From the NCBI RefSeq assembly GCF_041737845.1, contig NZ_JBGSQX010000147.1, forward strand, positions 62,001 to 126,000: a stretch of DNA of 64,000 bases, given 5' to 3'. The position numbers were made by a program, and so were the translations under genes. Origin of the DNA: Desulfococcus sp041737845 (lineage in GTDB: Bacteria > Desulfobacterota > Desulfobacteria > Desulfobacterales > Desulfococcaceae). Position 1 is the first letter of the stretch. Every line of letters begins with the position of its first letter. Under the pieces are notes generated by a model. That model did not search any database and was not told the origin of the DNA. It saw only the letters and a program-made list of their open reading frames with translations. Shown here piece by piece: positions 25,067 to 34,257 of the stretch.

Positions 25067-26388
25067 GGTGCTTTCAATCGCTCCGCATAGATTTCAATGG
25101 GATGCCTGACGGTAATCCGATCCCCGGCCTGCGACAGCGCGTCGGAGATCTGGAGCATGCAGGCAGGGCAGCCCGTGGCGATCGACGAACAGCCGGTGGC
25201 CACGATGTTATCCCGTTTTTGCCGGCCGATCTTAGATGAAATCCCATAATACTGCAAATTGAAACTGCCGCCCATGCCGCAGCACCAGTCCGACGATGCC
25301 ATCTCCTTGAGCTGGTAACGGGGATTTGCCCGGATCATCGCCCGGGGTTCGGCCGAGACGCCCAGCGCCTTTTTCAGGTGGCAGGGGTCATGATAGGTGA
25401 TCACCACGGGAGGCTCTCCGGCGTCTGCCCCGGTGTCGGCGGCCGGGGGGGCAAGGCCCACGATATTGACCATGAACGCATTGATATCCATGGTTTTTTC
25501 CGCAACCCGCTCGACCTTGTGCAGGAACCCGTCGCCGCCGCCGCCCGCGGCCTCCGCCATGACCGGCCAGACCTCCCTGATGGTGGAGGTGCAGGTGGCG
25601 CAGGCGGTGACGAGATAGTCGAATTCACCGGGGTTGAACCGGTCGAGATTGTGGTTCAGGAGGTTTTTGAAGGTCTTCATGTCCCCGGATGAGGCGGCCG
25701 GAATCCCGCAGCAGGCCTGGTTTTCCGGCAGGAAGATCCCGACGCCGTGATGGGTGAGCACGTCGACGGTTGCCTGGGCGATATGGGGAAAGATCTTGTC
25801 CAGGAGACACCCCACGTAGAAAGCGGCCCTGACCCCCGATTTTCCGGGCCGGGTCTTCATGGACGGCACCATCTTGTGGAAAGGCGTATCCGCAAGGTTT
25901 TTGAAGTGGCGGTCCCCCAGGAGCGGCGAAATGATCCGGGCGCAGGAGGTCCCGACAACATCGTTGACCGGCTTCGTGAACACCTTCTGGAATTTGGCCC
26001 CCCATTCCCCCATTTTGTCGAAAAGCTGGGGATGGGCCAGCATGCCCCGGAGCACCAGCTTCTTGGCCGGCGGCAGGCCCATGTATCCGGTCAGGATGGC
26101 GCGGGCCTTCATGAAGATTTCCAGGACGCTGACGCCCGAGGGGCAGTTGGCCGCGCACGACCCGCACAGGAGGCACTTGTTGAGGCGTTCGTAAACCCCT
26201 TCCGGGTCCTGGAACATCTCCTGCATCAGCCCGTCCAGGAGGGCCAGTTTTCCCCGGGCCACGTCGGCTTCGCGCCCGGTCTGTTCGTACAGGGGGCAGA
26301 CCGACTGGCACATGCCGCACCGCATGCAGACCACGAGCTGGTCCTCCAGGTCCTTCATCAGACGGGTGAGTTCTTTCATATCGGACAT
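25063..26388 (-). CDS. GlcF/LldF-type iron-sulfur subunit (two CCG domains)
   Basis: The protein has 441 residues. Two ferredoxin motifs (C21/24/27/31 and C72/75/78/82, the second in CLLCGSCAANC) bind 4Fe-4S clusters. Two cysteine-rich CCG domains follow (ACCGIPAASSGD and WCCGMGGSFNL). This is the electron-accepting subunit that pairs with a GlcD-type flavoprotein to oxidise glycolate or D-lactate. ATG 26386-26388 follows AGGAGG; the longer open frame upstream is the antisense-like read-through of the glcD gene. It lies 2 bp after glcD and overlaps the regulator gene, so the three form one operon. Confidence 0.9.
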   Translation of the reverse strand: MSDMKELTRLMKDLEDQLVVCMRCGMCQSVCPLYEQTGREADVARGKLALLDGLMQEMFQDPEGVYERLNKCLLCGSCAANCPSGVSVLEIFMKARAILTGYMGLPPAKKLVLRGMLAHPQLFDKMGEWGAKFQKVFTKPVNDVVGTSCARIISPLLGDRHFKNLADTPFHKMVPSMKTRPGKSGVRAAFYVGCLLDKIFPHIAQATVDVLTHHGVGIFLPENQACCGIPAASSGDMKTFKNLLNHNLDRFNPGEFDYLVTACATCTSTIREVWPVMAEAAGGGGDGFLHKVERVAEKTMDINAFMVNIVGLAPPAADTGADAGEPPVVITYHDPCHLKKALGVSAEPRAMIRANPRYQLKEMASSDWCCGMGGSFNLQYYGISSKIGRQKRDNIVATGCSSIATGCPACMLQISDALSQAGDRITVRHPIEIYAERLKAP

Positions 26389-26390
26389 GA

Positions 26391-27776
26391 TCAGCCTCCT
26401 ATCACCTTGCCGGGGTTGAGGATGTTCTTGGGGTCCAGGGCCGCCTTGACGGCCCGGGAATAGAGGATGGTTGCGAGGCTCGTCTCCTTTTCCAGAAAAC
26501 ACGATTTGGCGATGCCGGTGCCGTGCTCGCCCGAAAGAGTGCCGCCCATGGCCAGGGCCTTGTCGAAGATGGCCTCGATGGCGGCCTCGACCCGCGTCCA
26601 TTCCTCGGTGTTGCGCTTGTCCGTCAGGATGGTGGGGTGGAGGTTCCCGTCCCCGGCGTGGCCGAAGGTGCCGATCTCCAGGCGGAATTTTTTGGCGATG
26701 TCCTGCATGGCCTGGACCATCTCGGGAATCCGGCTGCGCGGCACGGTGGCGTCTTCCAGCACCAGGGTCGGCTTGAGCTTGGCCAGGGCCGACAGGGCGC
26801 TGCGCCGGGCCGCCCACACCTTGTCGCGCTCGGCGTCGTCCCTTGCCACGCGGATGTCGGTGGCGTTCAGGCGCCGGCAGATCTCCTCGACCCTGACGGC
26901 GTCCTCCTCGACCATGGCCGGGTGGCCGTCCACCTCGATGAGCAGGAGGGCTGCGGCGTCGGTGGGAAGCCCGGCGTGGCTGTAGCTCTCCACGGCGCGG
27001 ATGGTGAAGTTGTCCATGAACTCCAGGGTGCAGGGGATGATCCGGGCCGCGATGATGGCGGCCACCGCCTCCGAGGCCTTGATCATCTCGTCGAACACGG
27101 CCACCATGGCTTTCCGGTGGGCCGGGGGCGGGATGAGCTTGAGGGTGATCTCGTCGAAGACCCCGAGGGTCCCCTCGGAGCCCACCATGAGGCCCGTGAG
27201 GTTGTAGCCGGTGGCGCATTTGACGGTCTTGGAGCCCGTCTTGACGATCTCCCCCTTCGTGTCGAAGAATTTCAACCCCATGACGTAATTCGAGGTCACG
27301 CCGTATTTGAGGCCCCGGAGCCCCCCGGCGTTCTCCGCCACGTTGCCGCCCAGGGTCGAGACGGCCTGGCTGCCGGGGTCCGGCGGATAGAAGAGCCCCT
27401 TGGCCTCGGCGGCCGCGGCGAACTTGGCGGTCACCACCCCCGGCTGGACCACGGCGTACATGTCGGCCTCGTTGATCTCGAGGATCCGGTTGAGTCCGTT
27501 GGTCAGGATCACGATGCCTTCCCGGGAGGTCGGAACGGTTCCGCCGCTCAGGTTGGTGCCGGCTCCCCGGACGGTGAGCGGCAGGCCGTTTTCGCCGCAG
27601 AGTGCGACGACGCGTCCCAGGGCTTCGCTGTCCGTGGGGCGGGCCACCAGCGCGGGAATGACCGGTTTGACCACGGCGGCATCATAGCTGTAGGTCATGA
27701 GGTCCGCGTCGTCGGTGAATACGTTGTCGGCACCCACGATATTTTTGAATTCTTGGGTCAGGGCGGGAGTAAGCAT
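26391..27776 (-). CDS. FAD-linked glycolate/D-lactate oxidase subunit (GlcD/DLD family)
   Basis: The protein has 461 residues of the vanillyl-alcohol-oxidase (FAD_binding_4) family. The FAD-binding region contains VRGAGTNLSGG, PPDPGSQAVSTLGGNVAENAGG and VGSEGTLGVF. The C-terminal domain includes FGHAGDGNLHPT and GEHGTGIAK. With the GlcF-like subunit it would oxidise a 2-hydroxy acid and pass electrons to the membrane or to Fe-S carriers. ATG 27774-27776 follows AAAGGAGG. It is the first gene of the operon, divergent from lutABC. Whether D-lactate or glycolate is used cannot be told from sequence; the neighbouring lactate genes favour D-lactate. Confidence 0.9.
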   Translation of the reverse strand: MLTPALTQEFKNIVGADNVFTDDADLMTYSYDAAVVKPVIPALVARPTDSEALGRVVALCGENGLPLTVRGAGTNLSGGTVPTSREGIVILTNGLNRILEINEADMYAVVQPGVVTAKFAAAAEAKGLFYPPDPGSQAVSTLGGNVAENAGGLRGLKYGVTSNYVMGLKFFDTKGEIVKTGSKTVKCATGYNLTGLMVGSEGTLGVFDEITLKLIPPPAHRKAMVAVFDEMIKASEAVAAIIAARIIPCTLEFMDNFTIRAVESYSHAGLPTDAAALLLIEVDGHPAMVEEDAVRVEEICRRLNATDIRVARDDAERDKVWAARRSALSALAKLKPTLVLEDATVPRSRIPEMVQAMQDIAKKFRLEIGTFGHAGDGNLHPTILTDKRNTEEWTRVEAAIEAIFDKALAMGGTLSGEHGTGIAKSCFLEKETSLATILYSRAVKAALDPKNILNPGKVIGG

Positions 27777-27859
27777 ACAGTCGGCCTCCTTTAGGCTGTC
27801 GTGCGTCCGGTGGACGCCCAATAAGGTTTATGCAGCATACCAATAAGGGAGTTAACTTA

Positions 27860-27870
27860 TGGTATTACCA
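27860..27870. promoter_or_regulatory. GntR/FadR-type operator in the glcD promoter
   Basis: The sequence TGGTATTACCA is an exact TGGTnnnACCA palindrome, the form bound by PdhR/LldR-type regulators. On the minus strand its TACCAT end forms the -10 of a TTGGTG-N17-TACCAT promoter (plus-strand 27865-27887 region) that would drive glcD, so binding there should block transcription. The 338-bp gap 27777-28114 holds no gene, only this control region and the lut one. Confidence 0.55.
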
Positions 27871-27976
27871 GATACATAGAACACCAATGCTGGTTTATAA
27901 AGGATGATTGAAGATCCGATAACCTATTTTACATGTTGAATAACATTCACATTCTATTATTTCAAGTATTTTTTTC

Positions 27977-28016
27977 TTGACAAGGAAAAAAAGGTATTTT
28001 ATTAGTGGTCATACCT
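27977..28016 (+). promoter_or_regulatory. lutABC promoter with overlapping FadR-type operator
   Basis: TTGACA (27977-27982) and TATTAG (28000-28005) are 17 bp apart. Directly after the -10 comes TGGTCATACCT (28006-28016), which differs at one position from the TnGTnnnACnA palindrome of FadR/LldR-type regulators. The operator would cover the transcription start. The lutA start lies about 100 bp downstream. Confidence 0.5.
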
Positions 28017-28114
28017 TTGATCAAAATAACCTTTGAGGAATGGAAAGGGCGGTCGACAGGGGTAATCGCCCAACCAGCCCCGGGTGTCATCATCCCAAGC
28101 ATGCAGGAGGAACG

Positions 28115-28864
28115 ATGCGTCAATATCCCCCCAAACCGGAAAAAATCTATTTCTTCGGCACCTGCCTCATCGACATGGCCTATCCCGAAGCGGGGATGGC
28201 CGCCATCCGACTCATCCAGCGGGAAGGGGTGGAGGTTGTCTTTCCCCGGGGGCAGTCCTGCTGCGGCCAGCCGGCCTACAACTCCGGATTTCCCGAGGAG
28301 GCGCGTCGGGTGGCCGAGAAGCAGATGCAGATTTTCCACAAACCCTATCCGATCGTGGTGCCGTCCGGCTCCTGTGCGGGGATGATGCGCCATCACTACC
28401 CGAAGATCTTCAAGAATGATCCCGACAGATCCCGGGTTGAGGCGTTTTCAGAGCGGGTTTTCGAACTGACGGAGTTTCTCGTCCATGTCCTCGACATCCA
28501 GTTTGAGGACCTGGGGGCGCCGGTCACCGTGACGTGGCATTCCTCCTGCCACGCCGCCCGGGAGATGGGCGTCATCGAGGACAGCAAGTCCCTCATCCGG
28601 AAGCTCAAAAACGTCACCCTGGTGGCGCTTGAAAACGAGCACCAGTGCTGCGGGTTCGGCGGCACCTTCGCAGTCAAGCAGCCGGAGATCTCCAATGCCA
28701 TGGTGGCGGACAAGGTTGACGACATCCGGACGACGGGCGCCGCCGAGGTACTTGGGGGTGACTGCGGGTGTCTCATGAACATCACCGGGGCCATGGCCCA
28801 CCGGAGGATACCCGTCACCGGCCGGCACATCGCCGAATTCATATGGGAGCGTATCCATGCCTGA
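28115..28864 (+). CDS. lutA: Lactate utilisation protein A (CCG-domain subunit)
   Basis: The 249-residue protein consists of two CCG domains (SCCGQPAYNSG and CCGFGGTFAV) without ferredoxin motifs, as in LutA/YkgE. LutA, LutB and LutC together oxidise L-lactate to pyruvate in many bacteria lacking the classical flavin lactate dehydrogenase. AGGAGG precedes ATG 28115; upstream in-frame ATGs lack a ribosome site. The stop overlaps the lutB start by 8 bp. Confidence 0.92.
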   Translation: MRQYPPKPEKIYFFGTCLIDMAYPEAGMAAIRLIQREGVEVVFPRGQSCCGQPAYNSGFPEEARRVAEKQMQIFHKPYPIVVPSGSCAGMMRHHYPKIFKNDPDRSRVEAFSERVFELTEFLVHVLDIQFEDLGAPVTVTWHSSCHAAREMGVIEDSKSLIRKLKNVTLVALENEHQCCGFGGTFAVKQPEISNAMVADKVDDIRTTGAAEVLGGDCGCLMNITGAMAHRRIPVTGRHIAEFIWERIHA

Positions 28865-30302
28865 CACGAAGATTGACACGAAGATCGACACGCAATTCGA
28901 TTTCAAGGCCAATGTCCGTAAGGCGTTAGCCAACAGCCAGCTCAGATCGAACCTCAAGTTCGCCATGGGGAGCATGACCGCCAAGAGAAAGGCGATCTTC
29001 AGCGACGCGGAAGCCTTCGAGGCGCTCCGGGCCCAGGGCAGCGCCATCCGGCGGCGGGCATTGCTTCAGCTTCCCGAGCTCCTTGAGCGGCTCGAAAAAA
29101 AATGCACCGAGAATGGGATTCGGGTCCACTGGGCCGACACCACCGACGAGGCCAACCGGATCGTTCTCCAGATTATCCAGGACCACCATGCCACGCGCCT
29201 GGTCAAGGGCAAGTCCATGGTCTCCGAGGAAATGCACCTCAACCATTTCCTGGCCGACCACGGCATCGAGTCCCTTGAAACAGACCTGGGGGAGTTCATC
29301 ATCCAGCTCGACGGGGAGACACCGTCCCACATCATCGTCCCGGCCATCCACAAAAACCGGCAGGAGATCGCCCGGACCTTCCACGAGAAGATCCCCGGAG
29401 CGCCTTACACGGAGGCCGTCGAGGAGCTCAACGCCATCGCCCGGAAGACCCTGCGCCGGAAGTTCTGTGAAGGCGAGGTCGGCCTGAGCGGGGTCAATAT
29501 GGCCGTTGCCGAGACCGGCACCCTCTGCCTCGTCGAAAACGAGGGCAACGGCCGCATGTGCACGACGGTCCCGCCGGTCCACATCGCCGTGATGGGGCTT
29601 GAAAAGGTCGTGGAAAAACTCTCGGACGTGCCCCCTCTCCTGCGGCTGCTCACGGGCTCGGCCACCGGTCAGATCATCACCACCTACGTCAACATGATCA
29701 CGTCGCCGAGAAAGCCCGGCGAAAAGGACGGGCCCCGGGAGATCCACCTGATCCTCCTGGACAACGGGCGGTCGAAGATCCTGTCCGACGAACAGCTTCG
29801 CCAGACCCTCCAGTGCATCCGCTGCGGCACCTGCCTCAACCACTGCCCGGTCTACACCCGCATCGGCGGCCATGCCTACGGGTTCGTATATCCCGGGCCC
29901 ATCGGAGAGATCCTGACGCCCCAGATGGAGGGGCTTGACAAGACCGGCGCCATCCCCACGGCCTCGACCCTCTGCAACGCCTGCGAGGAGGTCTGCCCGG
30001 TCAAGATCCCCATCCCGGACCTGATCCGCCGGCTCAGAAACGAAAGCTACGACCCCGAGGGATCGGTCCGCGGGCACGGGTTCAAGCGGACGCTTGCCGA
30101 GGCCGCCGCCTGGAAGGCATGGGCACTGGTCAACCGCCACCGGGGACTCAACGCCCTCGCAACGAAACTGGCCGCCGTTTTCGGACCGGTCCTGCCCCGC
30201 ATCGGCCCTCTCGGGGCGTGGACCCATGGGCGGACCCGGCCGGTCTTCGCCGGAAAGAGTCTCCATGACAGGGTCAAAGAGGAGGGGATCAAGAATGCCT
30301 GA
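28857..30302 (+). CDS. lutB: Lactate utilisation protein B (iron-sulfur subunit)
   Basis: The protein has 481 residues, as usual for LutB/YkgF. The N-terminal two thirds is the LUD domain (with AVAETGTLCLVENEGN). Ferredoxin-type clusters follow (C320/323/326/330 in CIRCGTCLNHC, and the NACEEVCPVKIP motif), then a C-terminal DUF3390-like tail. It carries electrons from lactate oxidation. The extreme N-terminus has a three-fold DTKIDTKIDT repeat coded by tandem 12-bp units, which looks like slippage and is not part of the fold. It overlaps both lutA and lutC by 8 bp. Confidence 0.92.
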   Translation: MPDTKIDTKIDTQFDFKANVRKALANSQLRSNLKFAMGSMTAKRKAIFSDAEAFEALRAQGSAIRRRALLQLPELLERLEKKCTENGIRVHWADTTDEANRIVLQIIQDHHATRLVKGKSMVSEEMHLNHFLADHGIESLETDLGEFIIQLDGETPSHIIVPAIHKNRQEIARTFHEKIPGAPYTEAVEELNAIARKTLRRKFCEGEVGLSGVNMAVAETGTLCLVENEGNGRMCTTVPPVHIAVMGLEKVVEKLSDVPPLLRLLTGSATGQIITTYVNMITSPRKPGEKDGPREIHLILLDNGRSKILSDEQLRQTLQCIRCGTCLNHCPVYTRIGGHAYGFVYPGPIGEILTPQMEGLDKTGAIPTASTLCNACEEVCPVKIPIPDLIRRLRNESYDPEGSVRGHGFKRTLAEAAAWKAWALVNRHRGLNALATKLAAVFGPVLPRIGPLGAWTHGRTRPVFAGKSLHDRVKEEGIKNA

Positions 30303-30969
30303 AAATTCAAGGGAACGGATATTGCAAAGATTAAGAACAGCGGTGAGCGGCCGGCGGGACCTTCCGCCCGTTCCCGCGCTCCCCGAAACGCCGCCCGCAA
30401 GTCGGGAGGAAAATCTCGAACAGTTGAAAACCCGGATGACGGCGATGCGAAGCGAGGTGTACGTGGTTCCCAAAGCGGATCCCGGCGCCCCGTGGACGGA
30501 TCGCCTGAAGGCGATCCTCGCGGAGAAGGGGCTGAAGCAGATGCTCTACGCGCCCGGGACGCCCGTGGGGGACGCCGTGAAAGCGGCCTGGGCCGCCGGG
30601 GGCGAGGGTCTTCCCGCCTTGAGGCCGTATGACGCGGCGGTGGAGACCTTCAAAGACGAGCTCTTCGCCATCGATGCGGGCATCACCGGGACCGCCGGCG
30701 GCATCGCCGACACCGGCGCGCTGATCCTCTGGCCCGATGAGAAGGAGCCCCGCCTGATCTCCCTGGTGCCGGCGGTCCATATCGCCGTCCTCGATGCCGA
30801 CCGGATCTACGAGACCCTTTCCGAGGCCATCGAGACAGGCGCCTGGGCCGACAGCATGCCCACGAACGCCCTGCTCATCTCCGGGCCGTCCAAGACGGCC
30901 GACATCGAACTGGTTCTGGCATTCGGCGTCCACGGTCCCAAGGAGCTGGTGGTCCTGGTGCTGACCTGA
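30295..30969 (+). CDS. lutC: Lactate utilisation protein C (LUD domain)
   Basis: The 224-residue protein carries the LUD domain (DUF162), with ITGTAGGIADTGALIL and LVPAVHIAVLDADRI segments matching LutC/YkgG. It is the third subunit of the LutABC L-lactate oxidation system. GAGGAGGGG stands before ATG 30295, and the start lies within the lutB end. Longer open frames upstream lie inside lutB and are discounted. A stem-loop follows the stop at 30982-31007. Confidence 0.9.
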   Translation: MPENSRERILQRLRTAVSGRRDLPPVPALPETPPASREENLEQLKTRMTAMRSEVYVVPKADPGAPWTDRLKAILAEKGLKQMLYAPGTPVGDAVKAAWAAGGEGLPALRPYDAAVETFKDELFAIDAGITGTAGGIADTGALILWPDEKEPRLISLVPAVHIAVLDADRIYETLSEAIETGAWADSMPTNALLISGPSKTADIELVLAFGVHGPKELVVLVLT

Positions 30970-30981
30970 CAACCGAAGAAT

Positions 30982-31007
30982 TTCGGGGAAGGCCGGCCAT
31001 CCCCGAA
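30982..31007 (+). terminator. Stem-loop after lutC
   Basis: TTCGGGG (30982-30988) pairs with CCCCGAA (31001-31007), with a GGCCGGCC palindrome inside the loop. No T-run follows, so termination or mRNA-end protection is uncertain; it may only reduce read-through into the stress-protein gene. Confidence 0.35.
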
Positions 31008-31046
31008 TGAAGTGAAATATCAACCCTGATTCTGCAAGGGAGAGAG

Positions 31047-31538
31047 ATGATGCTGCCCCGCATTCAAAAAATACTGCATGCAAGCGACCTGTCCGATAAT
31101 TCCCGGTATGCCTTCCGCTATAGCGCGGCCCTGGCCAAAAGCTTCGGCGCCGACATCACCGTGATTTACGTCATCGACGAGCTGTCGGGCACGGGAAAAA
31201 GCCTGCTTCTGGACTACCTCGGCGAGGAAAAATGGAAGGCCCTTCAGGAGCACAAGAAAAGCGAGTACCAGAAAACCATCCAGACGCGGCTGAAGGAGTT
31301 CTGCAGCGAGGTCCAGGAGGATCTGACGGATTGCCGGGTCGCTTTGAGCCGGACGGTCATCCGGGACGGCAACCCGGCCGAGGAGATCCTCGCGGAGATC
31401 GCGGAAGGGGATTACGATCTGGTGGTCATGGGTACCCACGGGCGCGGCATGGTCTCCACCGCCCTCATGGGGAACACGGCCAGAAGGGTCGTCCGCCGGT
31501 CCATGAAGCCGGTGATGGTCGTTCGACTGCCCGAATAG
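31047..31538 (+). CDS. Universal stress protein (UspA family)
   Basis: The 163-residue protein has the Usp Rossmann-like fold: ILHASDLSDNSRYAFRYS at the start and the ATP-binding GTHGRGMVSTALMGNTARR near the end, including the G-x2-G-x9-G/N pattern. It is the ATP-binding type. AAGGGAGAG precedes the ATG (two adjacent ATGs are possible). It sits between lutABC and the lactate permease, as often found in sulfate reducers, suggesting co-regulation with lactate use. Confidence 0.88.
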   Translation: MMLPRIQKILHASDLSDNSRYAFRYSAALAKSFGADITVIYVIDELSGTGKSLLLDYLGEEKWKALQEHKKSEYQKTIQTRLKEFCSEVQEDLTDCRVALSRTVIRDGNPAEEILAEIAEGDYDLVVMGTHGRGMVSTALMGNTARRVVRRSMKPVMVVRLPE

Positions 31539-31606
31539 CGGCCGCGGCGCGGCCTGCCGGAACGGCATCTTGAACATTAACCTTTTTTATTCTATGTGGA
31601 GGATCC

Positions 31607-33319
31607 ATGAGTTTAGGATTTCAATCTTTTATGGCACTGCTGCCCATCCTGTCGGCAGCCGTTCTTCTGGTCGGTTTTCGATGGCCCGCAAAACGGGCCA
31701 TGCCCATCTGTTATGCGGTAGCCGTGGCGATTTCCCTCCTCTTTTGGCAGGTGGACCTGGTCCGCGTCATCGCATCGACGATCCAGGGACTCTTCATTAC
31801 CGCGGACATTCTGTTTATTATCTTCGGTGCTATCCTGCTCCTCAACACGCTTAAAAATTCGGGCGCCATCAGCGCGATCCGGACAGGCTTCACCCAGATC
31901 AGCCCGGATCGTCGGATACAATTGGTGTTGACGGCCTGGCTGTTCGGTGCCTTCATCGAAGGCGCTTCCGGATTCGGCACCCCGGCCGCCATCGCGGCCC
32001 CCCTGATGGTGGCGATCGGCTTTCCGGCACTGTGCGCGGTCATGATCGGAATGATGATCCAGAGCACCCCCGTAACCTTCGGCGCCGTGGGAACGCCGAT
32101 TCTCATCGGCGTCAAGGGCGGCCTGGAAAATCCCCAACTGACGGCCCTTCTGGCCCAGGCGGGCATGGACTTCAGCCAGTACCTGCAACTGATCACGGCG
32201 TCCTCTGCCATTCTGCACGCCATTGCCGGAACCTTGATTCCCACCTTCATGGTGGTCATGATGACCCGTTTCTTCGGCAGGAACAAATCCTGGACGGAAG
32301 GGTTGTCCATCTTGCCGTTCTCCATTATGGGCGGCCTTGCCTTCACCATCCCTTACGTCTTGACCGGAATCTTTCTCGGCCCTGAATTTCCCAGCCTGAT
32401 CGGCGCGCTCGTCGGCATGGCCATCATGACGACCGCCGCCACAAAAGGATTTCTGGTGCCCAAGGATATCTGGGACTTTCCGCCCCGGAAAGAATGGGAA
32501 TCCAGTTGGACGAGCAAAATGGAGATCAGCCTGGATGCCTTGACATCCAAAAAGCCCATGAACCTGACCCTGGCCTGGATTCCATATCTTCTCGTGGCCA
32601 TCATTCTGGTGCTGACCCGGCTGGGGCAGCTTCCCCTGGGCACATGGCTCAAAAGCGTCAAGTTCCCCTGGCCCGACATCCTCGGTACGGGGATCAGCGC
32701 ATCGTTTGTACCCCTTTACCTGCCCGGCTCCATTCTTTGCTTTGTGGTATTGATCACCTATATTCTCCATAAGATGAGCTGGACTGAACTCCGGTCCGCC
32801 ATCGGTGAATCCAGCAGCATTCTGCTGGGCGCCGGCTTCGTGCTCATTTTCACGATTCCCATGGTCCGGGTCTATATCAACTCCGGGATCAACGAAGCCG
32901 GCTATTCCAGCATGCCGCTGGCCATGGCCGAATGGGTGGCCGCCACTGTGGGGAAGGTCTGGCCCCTTTTCGCACCGTTCATCGGCGCTCTGGGCGCATT
33001 CATCGCAGGCAGCAACACCGTCAGCAACCTCATGTTCAGCCTCTTCCAGCATGGGGTCGCCCAGAATCTTTATATCTCCGGCGTAGTGGTCGTGGCGCTC
33101 CAGGCCGTGGGTGCGGCCGCCGGGAACATGTTCTGTATCCACAACGTGGTGGCGGCATCCGCCACCGTGGGGTTGTTGGGCCAGGAAGGCAACACCCTTC
33201 GCCGAACCATCATTCCGACCCTCTATTACTGCACGCTGGTGGGAATCATGGGGCTGCTGGTCATTTATGTCCTGGGATACCACGACCCCCTCAATGCTCA
33301 TTTGCTGACTACCCGGTAG
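31607..33319 (+). CDS. lctP: L-lactate permease (LctP/LldP family)
   Basis: This 570-residue, highly hydrophobic protein has about 12-14 membrane segments. Family signatures include FIEGASGFGTPAAIAAPLM, PVTFGAVGTPILIGV and, late in the protein, IGALGAFIAGSNTVSNLMFS. It takes up lactate (or glycolate) with protons. GGAGG precedes ATG 31607. It closes the organic-acid island begun by the GlcD/GlcF and LutABC operons. Confidence 0.94.
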   Translation: MSLGFQSFMALLPILSAAVLLVGFRWPAKRAMPICYAVAVAISLLFWQVDLVRVIASTIQGLFITADILFIIFGAILLLNTLKNSGAISAIRTGFTQISPDRRIQLVLTAWLFGAFIEGASGFGTPAAIAAPLMVAIGFPALCAVMIGMMIQSTPVTFGAVGTPILIGVKGGLENPQLTALLAQAGMDFSQYLQLITASSAILHAIAGTLIPTFMVVMMTRFFGRNKSWTEGLSILPFSIMGGLAFTIPYVLTGIFLGPEFPSLIGALVGMAIMTTAATKGFLVPKDIWDFPPRKEWESSWTSKMEISLDALTSKKPMNLTLAWIPYLLVAIILVLTRLGQLPLGTWLKSVKFPWPDILGTGISASFVPLYLPGSILCFVVLITYILHKMSWTELRSAIGESSSILLGAGFVLIFTIPMVRVYINSGINEAGYSSMPLAMAEWVAATVGKVWPLFAPFIGALGAFIAGSNTVSNLMFSLFQHGVAQNLYISGVVVVALQAVGAAAGNMFCIHNVVAASATVGLLGQEGNTLRRTIIPTLYYCTLVGIMGLLVIYVLGYHDPLNAHLLTTR

Positions 33320-33339
33320 ACGGCACGCAAGGGGCGGAC

Positions 33340-34239
33340 ATGGGGATTGACGAGGATCAAAATCGTCGGCGGGGCGTCCGCATCGGCATCGCATCGGGCG
33401 CCTCCGCCTTTCTGATCTGGGGCCTGAGCCCCGCCTACTGGAAGATGCTGGCGGGCGTACCGGCCCTGGAGATCATCACCCACCGGATGGTCTGGTCCTT
33501 CGTCTTCCTCCTGCCCCTGATCCTGATTTCAGGTCGGCGGGGCGAGTTCACATCCGTTTTGACGAACCGGAAAACCATGGGGGTGCTCCTGACCACCTCC
33601 CTGCTCGTGTCCGTCAACTGGCTCATCTATATATGGGCCGTCAATACGGGGCATGTGCTCCAGGCGAGCCTGGGGTATTACATCAACCCCCTCGTCAATG
33701 TCCTTCTGGGGATGGTCTTCCTGAAGGAGCGTCTCCGGCGGCCCCAGGCCCTGGCCGTCCTCACGGCCCTGGCCGGGGTCGTCTGCCTCGGGGTTTCCTA
33801 CGGCCAATTCCCGTGGATTTCCATCTCCCTTGCGGTCTCTTTCGGATGTTACGGACTGGTGCGAAAGGTGGCCGCCGTCGGCGCCCTCGTCGGACTTGCC
33901 GTGGAGACCCTGCTCCTCTCCGTGCCGGCCCTTTTCTACCTCGTGCATGTCGGCCTGGAGGGCCGGGGGGCCTTTCTGAGCCGCGGCCCCGGAATGGATC
34001 TCATTCTCATGGGGTCGGCCCTGGTCACCGCCGTGCCGCTCCTGCTCTTCACGACCGGAACCCGAAGACTGAGCCTTTCGACCGTCGGCTTTCTCCAGTA
34101 CATCGCCCCGACCGGCATGTTCCTCCTCGGGGTGTTCGCCTACGGCGAACCGTTCTCCACGGCCCAGATCGTGACCTTCAGCCTCATCTGGACCGCCCTC
34201 GCCGTCTATTCCGTGGACGCCGCGACCCACTGCCGCTGA
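33340..34239 (+). CDS. rarD: EamA/RarD-family drug/metabolite transporter
   Basis: The protein has 299 residues and about ten membrane segments in two EamA halves. Segments such as IASGASAFLIWGLSPAYWK, NWLIYIWAVNTGHVLQASLG and GFLQYIAPTGMFLLGVF match RarD. RarD proteins are transporters of uncertain substrate, first noted in chloramphenicol-resistance screens. AAGGGG precedes ATG 33340. It is 20 bp after the lactate permease, so it may be co-transcribed, but its job there is unclear. Confidence 0.88.
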   Translation: MGIDEDQNRRRGVRIGIASGASAFLIWGLSPAYWKMLAGVPALEIITHRMVWSFVFLLPLILISGRRGEFTSVLTNRKTMGVLLTTSLLVSVNWLIYIWAVNTGHVLQASLGYYINPLVNVLLGMVFLKERLRRPQALAVLTALAGVVCLGVSYGQFPWISISLAVSFGCYGLVRKVAAVGALVGLAVETLLLSVPALFYLVHVGLEGRGAFLSRGPGMDLILMGSALVTAVPLLLFTTGTRRLSLSTVGFLQYIAPTGMFLLGVFAYGEPFSTAQIVTFSLIWTALAVYSVDAATHCR

Positions 34240-34257
34240 TAAAACCCTTTCCGCGCC

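Noticed and set aside
26523..27794. A 423-residue plus-strand open frame opposite the GlcD-type gene
   Set aside because: It is antisense to a gene with complete FAD motifs and has no recognisable domain.
31570..31598. A TTGAAC-N17-TATGTG promoter just before the lactate permease
   Set aside because: Its -10 would abut the ribosome site and put the transcript start at the start codon; read-through from the stress-protein gene is more likely.
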